In this document: positions 53,798 through 60,380 of the stretch, piece by piece
Layout: every line of letters starts with the position of its first letter
Numbering within the stretch: position 1 is the stretch's first letter
DNA from: Acidobacteriota bacterium
Lineage (GTDB): Bacteria > Acidobacteriota > Terriglobia > Terriglobales > Acidobacteriaceae
Direction: 5' to 3'
Assembly: GCA_021778315.1 (NCBI GenBank)
Contig: JAJYCQ010000005.1
Span: forward strand, 1-64,000
DNA length: 64,000 nucleotides
Notes under the pieces: generated by a model
Told to the model about the DNA's origin: nothing
What the model saw: the letters and a program-made list of their open reading frames with translations, nothing else
Database searches by the model: none
Position numbers and translations under genes: made by a program

Positions 53798-54307
53798 ATG
53801 ACCGACCCAATCACCAACCCCGCCACACCGACCGCCGTCTTCGGCAAGGACGCCGTAACCGAAGCCCTCGCCGATCACGCCGCAATCCTCGGCCTCAAAG
53901 ACCTCATCACCGACGCCAAGTGGGACCGCCGAGAGCTCACCCTCACCGTCGAGCCGGCCACCATCGTGGAAGCCATGCAGGCCGCCAAATCTGCCGGCTA
54001 CAACTTCTTTGAAGACGCCACCGCCGTCGACTGGTATCCCACCGAGCCCCGCTTCCAAATCTCCTACTCCCTCCTCAGCCACGCGCTCAAGCAGCGCATC
54101 CGCATCATCGCCCGCATCTCCGGCGACGATCCCCGCATCGACTCCATCACCTCCGTCTGGCCCTCGGCCAACTTCTACGAGCGCGAAATCTTTGACCTCT
54201 TCGGAGTCCACTTCCCCGGACACCCGCGCCTCACCCGCATCATGATGCCCGAAAACTGGGAAGGGCATCCGCTCCGCAAGGACTATCCCGTGGAGGGGTA
54301 TCGCTAA
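53798..54307 (+). CDS. nuoC: NADH-quinone oxidoreductase subunit C
   Basis: Peripheral-arm 30-kDa-type subunit that contacts NuoD near the quinone site. The 169-residue protein is a stand-alone NuoC (not fused to NuoD). The 30-kDa signature YEREIFDLFGVHFPGHPRLTRIMMPENWEGHPLRKDYP is complete in the C-terminal third; only 15-20 residues at the N terminus are unusual. Its stop shares one base with the nuoD ATG (TAATG). It follows the palindromes directly. Confidence 0.95.
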   Translation: MTDPITNPATPTAVFGKDAVTEALADHAAILGLKDLITDAKWDRRELTLTVEPATIVEAMQAAKSAGYNFFEDATAVDWYPTEPRFQISYSLLSHALKQRIRIIARISGDDPRIDSITSVWPSANFYEREIFDLFGVHFPGHPRLTRIMMPENWEGHPLRKDYPVEGYR

Positions 54308-55641
54308 TGGCCTTCGTTGAAGAACTCGAACAACCCGGCGTCGCCAAAAAAGTTGACTCCACCGGAGCCAACCTCGCCGGCTTCCGCTCCGCCGAAGACC
54401 TCCTCATCCCCGGCGTCGAAGACGTCGTCGAAGAGTCCACCTCGCACCACCACCCGCACGGCTCTGACCCCGTCACCGACCAGACCATGGTCCTCAACAT
54501 GGGCCCGCAGCATCCGTCCACCCACGGCGTCCTCCGCCTCGTCCTCGAAGTCGATGGAGAGACCGTCGTCTCCCTCGCTCCCGACATCGGCTACCTCCAC
54601 ACCGGCATCGAAAAGACCTGCGAGGCCAAGTTCTACGCCCAGGTCACTCCCCTCACCGACCGCATCGACTATCTCTGTCCCATGACCAACAACCTCGCCT
54701 ACGCGCTGGCTGTTGAGAAGCTCCTCGAGCTCGAAATCCCCGAGCGGGCCCAGTACCTCCGCGTCCTCTTCAGCGAGCTCACCCGCATCCAGTCGCATCT
54801 CGTCTGGCTCGGCACGCACGCCATGGACATCGGCGCCCTCACCGTCTTCCTCTACTGCTTCCGCGAGCGCGAAGAGATCCTCCGCATCTTCGAAGCCGTC
54901 AGCGGCCAGCGCATGATGACCAGCTACATCCGCGTCGGCGGCCTCTCGCTCGAGCCGCCGCTCGACATCTACAAGCGCATCCGCGAATTCCTCCGCACCT
55001 TCCCCTCCAAGATCGACGAGTACGAAGGCCTGCTCAACGCCAACCCCATCTGGATGGGCCGCCTCAAGGGCGTCGGCTACCTCTCCCCCGAAAACGCCAT
55101 CGCACTAGGAGTCACCGGCCCCCCCATGCGAGCCTCCGGCATCGACTTCGACGTCCGCCGCGACATGCCCTACTCCGGCTACGAGAAGTTCAAGTTCAAC
55201 GTCCCTGTCTCCACCGACGGCGACGTCTGGGCCCGCTACATCGTCCGCATGCAGGAGTTTCGCGAGTCCGTCAGCATCTGCCTCCAGGCCCTCGACGGCC
55301 TCCCCGAGGGACGCATCACCGCCGACGCGCCCAAGATCATCCTCCCCGACCGCGAGCAGATGAAGACCCAGATGGAGTCCCTCATCCACCACTTCAAGAT
55401 CGTCACCGAAGGCTTCCAGGTCCCCGCCGGCGAGGTCACCAGCTCCGTCGAAGCCCCCCACGGCATGATGAACTACTACGTCGTCTCGGACGGCACCGCC
55501 AAGCCCTACCGCGTCCACATGCGCAACCCCGGCTTCGCCACCCTGCAAGCCCTCGAAGTCATGTGCAAGGGCCAACTCCTCGCAGACGTAGTAGCCGTCA
55601 TCGGCAGCATCGACATCGTCCTCGGAGAGATCGACCGCTAA
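54307..55641 (+). CDS. nuoD: NADH-quinone oxidoreductase subunit D
   Basis: 49-kDa subunit lining the quinone-binding cavity. The 444-residue protein has about 55 extra N-terminal residues (ending in a His-rich EESTSHHHPHG) before the family start MVLNMGPQHPSTHGVLRL. Conserved elements follow: DIGYLHTGIEK, the HAMDIGALTVF region, GVTGPPMRASG and CMGSFEVMC-like ALEVMCKGQLLADVVAVIGSIDIVLGEIDR. The extension may be lineage-specific. The next gene starts 25 bases downstream and is foreign-looking. Confidence 0.96.
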   Translation: MAFVEELEQPGVAKKVDSTGANLAGFRSAEDLLIPGVEDVVEESTSHHHPHGSDPVTDQTMVLNMGPQHPSTHGVLRLVLEVDGETVVSLAPDIGYLHTGIEKTCEAKFYAQVTPLTDRIDYLCPMTNNLAYALAVEKLLELEIPERAQYLRVLFSELTRIQSHLVWLGTHAMDIGALTVFLYCFREREEILRIFEAVSGQRMMTSYIRVGGLSLEPPLDIYKRIREFLRTFPSKIDEYEGLLNANPIWMGRLKGVGYLSPENAIALGVTGPPMRASGIDFDVRRDMPYSGYEKFKFNVPVSTDGDVWARYIVRMQEFRESVSICLQALDGLPEGRITADAPKIILPDREQMKTQMESLIHHFKIVTEGFQVPAGEVTSSVEAPHGMMNYYVVSDGTAKPYRVHMRNPGFATLQALEVMCKGQLLADVVAVIGSIDIVLGEIDR

Positions 55642-55665
55642 GTTCAATCAGTTTGAAAGGCCAAG

Positions 55666-56310
55666 ATGAATCTGAGTAAAGGTGTGAAGAGTTTTTTCGA
55701 AATCGAACGGGAACAACTAGGAAACGAAATTGCCTTCGATCGCCAACAACTCAAGATTCTCCGCAAGCCAAAAGAATACACAATCGAACAAAGACAGGCC
55801 GCAGCTCGGGACTGGCTTGAGAAATACAGCGTTTTTCGTGGCGCTACGGCGAAACACAAAAAGCCTATTGCCGAAAGTCTAGTGCTCTTCTTCGACGGCC
55901 AAGAGGGGAGACTGAAGAACCCGAAGGCGATCAAAGAGAAATTCGAGCTGCTAAAACTGGCACTTCGAGCGGACGCAAAGATCTTGACGAAAACAGGGAA
56001 TATTCAGAGTATCGACTCTCTTACGTCAAAAGCGTTATGGCTTTGTTACCCGCACGACGCACCCATAATGGACGAATATGCGGAACGTTCTCTTATGGTC
56101 ATTGCTCGAATGATGAATTTCAAGATTCCGGAGAAGGAAACTCGCTATGCACATTACGTGAGTCTTTGGTTTCAAGCGTACAAGGTAGTAGAGCCAGAAA
56201 TCGAAAGACTCGATCTAAAAGCCTTCCATTACAAAGGACGAGTATTCGATAAATACCTTTGGTGGCTGGGGCAGAGTAACTACAACGACCTTATAGCCAA
56301 AGATGAATGA
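55666..56310 (+). CDS. AT-rich protein of unknown function inserted in the nuo operon
   Basis: I cannot assign this 214-residue soluble protein. It has a basic, helix-rich character; KFELLKLALRADAKILTKTGN and SLTSKALWLCYPHDAPIMDEYAERSL followed by FDKYLWWLGQ resemble the central motif of small helical proteins described as HhH-like (seen in restriction or DNA-repair settings), but the match is weak. The sequence is visibly AT-richer than nuoD and nuoE and uses A/T-ending codons, so it was probably acquired. A good ribosome site (GAAAGG) sits five bases before the ATG. Its stop lies inside the next gene's start region (8-base overlap). Confidence 0.6.
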   Translation: MNLSKGVKSFFEIEREQLGNEIAFDRQQLKILRKPKEYTIEQRQAAARDWLEKYSVFRGATAKHKKPIAESLVLFFDGQEGRLKNPKAIKEKFELLKLALRADAKILTKTGNIQSIDSLTSKALWLCYPHDAPIMDEYAERSLMVIARMMNFKIPEKETRYAHYVSLWFQAYKVVEPEIERLDLKAFHYKGRVFDKYLWWLGQSNYNDLIAKDE

Positions 56311-56608
56311 CCGCCTCCACACCGAACTCTGGACCTCCTGGGCCTCCCTGCTCCGCAGCTACGCAGCCGCCCACGGACTCAACAGCACCCACCACGCCGT
56401 CGTCGAGGTGAGCGCCAACGAAATCACCCTCCGCGTCAACGACCGCTGGCTCCGCTTCACCCCCAGTGACGTACGTCACAACGGGCAGGCCCCCATACCC
56501 TTTACCCTCACCGATGACGGCAACGTCCGCATCGACAACGCACCCCCCGAAGAGATGGACATCGCCGCCGAACAATTCGCCCGCGAGATGCTTCACCCGC
56601 CGCAGTAG
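56303..56608 (+). CDS. Small protein of unknown function between nuoD and nuoE
   Basis: A 101-residue soluble acidic protein: WTSWASLLRSYAAAHGLNSTHHAVVEVS, then a beta-rich NEITLRVNDRWLRFTPSD, and an acidic C terminus (PPEEMDIAAEQFAREML). Base composition matches the nuo genes, unlike the gene before it, so it may be a native accessory gene of this operon. Start at 56303 overlaps the previous stop by eight bases; an alternative Met is not present nearby. No complex I subunit is this size with this sequence, so I do not assign a role. Confidence 0.65.
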   Translation: MNDRLHTELWTSWASLLRSYAAAHGLNSTHHAVVEVSANEITLRVNDRWLRFTPSDVRHNGQAPIPFTLTDDGNVRIDNAPPEEMDIAAEQFAREMLHPPQ

Positions 56609-56626
56609 TTTGTTGCACCATTGAAT

Positions 56627-56658
56627 TGTCATCCTTCGCGTAGCGGAGGATCTGCTTC
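56627..56658 (+). repeat. REP-like palindromic element before nuoE
   Basis: It starts TGTCATCCTTCGCG and ends GGATCTGCTTC. The arms ATCCT-CGC / GCG-AGGAT form a palindrome with a short centre. It matches the element at 46117-46140 (TGTCAT...ATCTGCT frame). It lies 24 bases before the nuoE start, within an operon. Confidence 0.6.
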
Positions 56659-56681
56659 ACCAGAACCACCACAGGATCAAA

Positions 56682-57182
56682 ATGTCCACTATCACCAGCA
56701 CGATCTTCACCCCCGCCACCGCCGCCCGCTTCGACAAGCTGGCCACGATCTACCCGCTCAAGCGTTCGGCCCTCGTCCCCATGCTGCTCTACGCGCAGGA
56801 CGAAATCGGCTTCGTCTCCGACGCCGTCGTCACCGAGCTCGCCCAGCGCCTCGATCTCCTCGAGCTCGACGTCCGCAACGTCCTCAGCTATTACTCGATG
56901 CTCCGCACCAAGCCCGCCGGCAAGTACAACGTGCAGGTCTGCACCAACATCTCCTGCATGCTCCGCGGAGGCTTCGAACTCCTCGACCACTGCAAGAACA
57001 CCCTCCACATCGACCACAAGGGAGTCACCCCCGACGGCCTCTTCTCCCTCGAAGAAGTCGAGTGCATAGGAGCCTGTTGCTGGGCTCCCGCCGTCCAGGT
57101 CAACTACGACTTCCACGAAGACCTCACGCCCGCCAAAATGGACGCCGTCCTCGACACCTACCGTTCTCGCGAGACCAAATAG
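56682..57182 (+). CDS. nuoE: NADH-quinone oxidoreductase subunit E
   Basis: 24-kDa-type subunit with a [2Fe-2S] cluster in the NADH-oxidising arm. Ligands are in the pattern CTNISC (first two, residues about 86 and 91) and ECIGACC (about 127-131), the normal NuoE set. The 166-residue protein has the thioredoxin-like fold. The open frame upstream of the ATG is not part of the gene. It follows the small unknown gene by 73 bases that include the REP-like element. Confidence 0.95.
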   Translation: MSTITSTIFTPATAARFDKLATIYPLKRSALVPMLLYAQDEIGFVSDAVVTELAQRLDLLELDVRNVLSYYSMLRTKPAGKYNVQVCTNISCMLRGGFELLDHCKNTLHIDHKGVTPDGLFSLEEVECIGACCWAPAVQVNYDFHEDLTPAKMDAVLDTYRSRETK

Positions 57183-57184
57183 CC

Positions 57185-58354
57185 GTGGAGGCCGCAGCGC
57201 CTCAACGCTCCGCCGCGCCGAACGTCCCGGGCGTCCGAGCCTCGCATCACCTCCCCGGCCTCGACATCGCCCGCGGCTTCGCTATCCTCATGGTTCTCCT
57301 CGACCACGGCTTCGCGGCCGACCAAACCCCCTACCTCGCCCACCCCTCCCGCTTCCTTCTCGGCTTCGAGTACGTCGCCCGCCTCGGCCACATGGGAGTC
57401 CATCTCTTCTTCATCCTCTCCGGCTTCCTCATCACCGGAATCCTGCTCGACACCCGCACCCAGCCCGACTACTTCCGCAACTTCTACACCCGTCGCGTCC
57501 TCCGCATCGTCCCCGCGTACCTCCTCATGCTCGTCGTCCTCATCACCACGCGCTCCATCACCGCGCGCTACCTCGCTGCCTGCCTGCTCTGCCTCAGCAA
57601 CATGCCTTCGCTCCTCGGAGCCACCAGCGAATACCCCGCCCTCTGGTCGCTCGCCGTTGAAGAGCAGTTCTATCTCCTCTGGCCGCTCGTCCTCCGCAAG
57701 CTCTCCCTGCGAACCATCGCGATCCTCTGCACCGCGCTCATTCTGCTCACGCCCGCCCTTCGCTTCGCCCTGCTCTACGGCCCAGCCTTCACCCAGGACA
57801 TCCATTTCAAGACCTGGGCCGTCGCCGACTTCTTTGCCGCAGGAGCTCTCCTCGCACTCGCCGCACGATTACCGCACCTCCGCCCAGTCCTCCACCAAGC
57901 CGTCGCCCCGCTCCTTCTCGCCGGAGCGCTGCTCTTCGCACTGCAACATCTCGCCCCGCAACCGACCCACCTCACGCTCAGCAATCTCAACCAGGCCACC
58001 TATCTCGAGCCCTGGTTACTAGCCTTCTCCGGCTTCGTTCTCCTCACCTTCCTCCGCCCCGGAATCGCATCCTCCTTCGCCGCGCGACCCCTTATATTCC
58101 TCGCCAAAATCAGCTATGGCCTCTATCTCTGCCATCCCGCACTCTTCACCCTCATCAACCGCCACTGGCTCCTCAACTCCACCTCAACCAGGACCCTCCT
58201 CCCACAACTCCTGCTCCGCTTTCTCGTCGAAGCCACCGTCGCCATCGCCATCGCGGCACTCTCGCGCTACACCTTCGAAGAATTTTTCCTTCGCCTCAAA
58301 CCAAAGCATCCCCGACCTCGCATGCTTCATGTCGTCGCGGAAAAAATCACGTAA
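57185..58354 (+). CDS. Membrane acyltransferase (OafA/YrhL-like) inside the nuo operon
   Basis: Integral membrane O-acyltransferase of the acyltransferase-3 family, which usually acylates sugars on lipopolysaccharide, peptidoglycan or other envelope glycans. The 389-residue protein has about ten hydrophobic segments; the signature HLPGLDIARGFAILMVLLDHGF, FFILSGFLITGILL and YPALWSLAVEEQFYLLWPLVL match the family. The start is taken as the GTG at 57185, two bases after the nuoE stop; no good ribosome site is seen. The frame also opens upstream through nuoE, which is spurious. It has no link to complex I function that I know of. Confidence 0.85.
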   Translation: MEAAAPQRSAAPNVPGVRASHHLPGLDIARGFAILMVLLDHGFAADQTPYLAHPSRFLLGFEYVARLGHMGVHLFFILSGFLITGILLDTRTQPDYFRNFYTRRVLRIVPAYLLMLVVLITTRSITARYLAACLLCLSNMPSLLGATSEYPALWSLAVEEQFYLLWPLVLRKLSLRTIAILCTALILLTPALRFALLYGPAFTQDIHFKTWAVADFFAAGALLALAARLPHLRPVLHQAVAPLLLAGALLFALQHLAPQPTHLTLSNLNQATYLEPWLLAFSGFVLLTFLRPGIASSFAARPLIFLAKISYGLYLCHPALFTLINRHWLLNSTSTRTLLPQLLLRFLVEATVAIAIAALSRYTFEEFFLRLKPKHPRPRMLHVVAEKIT

Positions 58355-58379
58355 ACTGTAGATCTAACGAAGGACACGC

Positions 58380-59726
58380 ATGCCAACTCTCGTCTCGCAC
58401 CCCGATGAAGTGAAGGTTCTATCCCGGCGATTCGGTATGGGCGCCGCCAATATCGACAAGTACATCGAGCTCGACGGCTACAAGGCCGTGCAGAACGCCA
58501 TCGCCCAGGGCCCCGACAAGATGTCCTCCTGGATCATCGACATCATGAAAGCCTCCGGCCTCCGCGGCCGTGGCGGTGCCGGCTTCCCCACCGGAATGAA
58601 GTGGTCCTTCGTCCCCAAAGTCTCCGAGAAGCCCAAGTACATCCTCGTCAACGGCGACGAGTCCGAGCCCGGCACCTGCAAGGATCACGTCATCTTCCGC
58701 GAAGACCCTCACTCCGTCATCGAAGGAGCCATGATCGCCGGCCTCGCTGTCGGCTCAAAGATGGGCTTTATCTATCTCCGCGGTGAGTATCGCTACCTCC
58801 TCAACATCATGGAGAAAGCCGTAGCCGACGCCTACGCCAAAGGCTTCCTCGGCAAAAACATCTTCGGCAACGAAGGCATCGACTTCGACATCATCACGCA
58901 GACCGGGGCAGGAGCCTACGAGGTCGGCGAAGAGTCCGCCCTCATGGAATCCCTCGAAGGCAAACGAGGCGTTCCCCGCATCCGCCCGCCCTTCCCCGCC
59001 GTCGTCGGGCTGTATGGCGGCCCGACGGTCATCAACAACGCCGAGACCATCGCCAACGCCCCACACATCCTCCTCATGGGCGGCGAGGCCTACGCCAAGC
59101 TCGGCACCGAGCGCAACGGCGGCACCCGCCTCTTCGGCATATCCGGTCACGTCGAGCGCCCCGGCGTCTACGAGCTCCCCATGGGCTACTCCCTCCGCAA
59201 GGCCATCTACGACGTAGCCGGTGGCATCAAGGGAGGAAAGCAGCTCAAGGCCGTCGTCCCCGGAGGCTCTTCCTGCCCCGTCCTCCGCGCCGACGAGATC
59301 GACGTAGGCCTCGACTTCGACCAGATGGCGAAAGCCGGCACCATGCTCGGCTCCGGAGGCATCGTCGTGCTCGACGAGACCGTCTCCATCGTCGAGTTCG
59401 CCCTCCGCACCATCCGCTTCTACCAGCACGAGTCCTGCGGCTGGTGCATCCCCTGCCGCGAAGGCACGGACTGGATCAAGAAGACCCTCACCCGCTTCCA
59501 CGCCGGAGGAGGCACCAAAAAAGACATCGACAACATCCAGTACCTCGCTGAGAACATGATGGGCCGAACCTTCTGCCCCCTCGGCGACGCGGCTGCAATG
59601 CCAACGCTAGGCTTCATCAAAAAATTCCGCCCCGAGTTCGAGGCCTACCTAGCCGGAGCCCGCGTAGCCAACCCCTTAATCCAGATCACTCCCGTCGGCG
59701 AACACGAACTAGCAGGAGCACATTGA
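58380..59726 (+). CDS. nuoF: NADH-quinone oxidoreductase subunit F
   Basis: 51-kDa subunit carrying FMN and the [4Fe-4S] N3 cluster, and the NADH site. GRGGAGFPTGMKW is the NADH-binding Gly-rich loop and GDESEPGTCKDH is the FMN contact. ESCGWCIPCREGT gives three cluster ligands; the fourth is in FCPLGDAA. The length of 448 is normal. It follows the acyltransferase by 25 bases. The next gene is HicA-like, not nuoG. Confidence 0.96.
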   Translation: MPTLVSHPDEVKVLSRRFGMGAANIDKYIELDGYKAVQNAIAQGPDKMSSWIIDIMKASGLRGRGGAGFPTGMKWSFVPKVSEKPKYILVNGDESEPGTCKDHVIFREDPHSVIEGAMIAGLAVGSKMGFIYLRGEYRYLLNIMEKAVADAYAKGFLGKNIFGNEGIDFDIITQTGAGAYEVGEESALMESLEGKRGVPRIRPPFPAVVGLYGGPTVINNAETIANAPHILLMGGEAYAKLGTERNGGTRLFGISGHVERPGVYELPMGYSLRKAIYDVAGGIKGGKQLKAVVPGGSSCPVLRADEIDVGLDFDQMAKAGTMLGSGGIVVLDETVSIVEFALRTIRFYQHESCGWCIPCREGTDWIKKTLTRFHAGGGTKKDIDNIQYLAENMMGRTFCPLGDAAAMPTLGFIKKFRPEFEAYLAGARVANPLIQITPVGEHELAGAH

Positions 59727-59836
59727 TGGCTCGCGCCTCTGCCTCAAATCGGATCTTCATTCCTTTACCCGCGGGTCCGATTGTGAACACTTTGATTTAT
59801 CTAACGTGCCGACGCTCCGTGCAGAGGGCATAGCTA

Positions 59837-60025
59837 GTGCCACTAACTGCAAAAGAACTCATCAAGAGGATCGAAGCCATCGGCTGGCGCTTTCTTCGGC
59901 AGAAGGGCAGCCACCGGGTCTTCGTTCATCTCACCCGACCCGGTCTCGTTGTCGTACCAGTGCACAAAGGCGATTTACCATACGGAACAGAGCGGAAAAT
60001 CTTGAAGGATGCAGGCCTCTTATGA
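59837..60025 (+). CDS. hicA: HicA-like mRNA interferase toxin
   Basis: Small toxin predicted to cleave mRNA. The 62-residue chain has the HicA fold sequence: TAKELIKRIEAIGWRFLRQKGSHRVFVHL, with the catalytic His in GSHRVF, then VVVPVHKGDLPYGTERKILKDAGL. The start is a GTG at 59837 with AGAGGG nine bases upstream. Its stop overlaps the hicB ATG (ATGA), the usual order for this pair. It sits in a slightly AT-richer 110-base gap after nuoF. Confidence 0.88.
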   Translation: MPLTAKELIKRIEAIGWRFLRQKGSHRVFVHLTRPGLVVVPVHKGDLPYGTERKILKDAGLL

Positions 60026-60372
60026 AAAAGACATTCCTGGTCGTCTACGAGAAGGGCAAGAAGAACTACGGCGGGTTCGCGCCTGACGTCTCGGGTTGCG
60101 TTTCGCTTGGCGAAACGCTCGACGAGATTCGCGCCAATCTTCTTGAAGCCCTGCAGCTTTACATCGATACGGCCGCCGAACTCGGCTATCCAATTCCCGA
60201 ACCAAGCACCAAGACGATCACACTGCCCATCGAAGGCGAGACCGACCCCAAGGTTACCTACGTTGTGGAACGTCTCACGGTGAGCATCCCGCGCACGAAG
60301 ACTCCGAAGCGAACTCTCTCCAAGAACAAGAAGTCAGCCGCAACCAAGCGCCGCACCCTGCAGGCAGCCTGA
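60022..60372 (+). CDS. hicB: HicB-like antitoxin
   Basis: Partner of HicA. The 116-residue chain begins FLVVYEKGKKNYGGFAPDVSGCVSLGETLDEIRANLLEAL, the partial RNase H fold of HicB, with the conserved GYPIPEPS. After about residue 80 there is a strongly basic tail (RTKTPKRTLSKNKKS) and no clear ribbon-helix-helix or HTH domain, which is unusual, because HicB normally carries a C-terminal DNA-binding domain for autoregulation. The stop codon TGA overlaps the GAGGA ribosome site of nuoG, so nuoG translation is linked to hicB. Confidence 0.85.
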   Translation: MKKTFLVVYEKGKKNYGGFAPDVSGCVSLGETLDEIRANLLEALQLYIDTAAELGYPIPEPSTKTITLPIEGETDPKVTYVVERLTVSIPRTKTPKRTLSKNKKSAATKRRTLQAA

Positions 60373-60380
60373 GGACCCAC

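Noticed and set aside
59726..59833. 35-codon reading frame starting at the nuoF stop (TGATG)
   Set aside because: No similarity to any known protein, no own ribosome site; likely chance in the gap before hicA.
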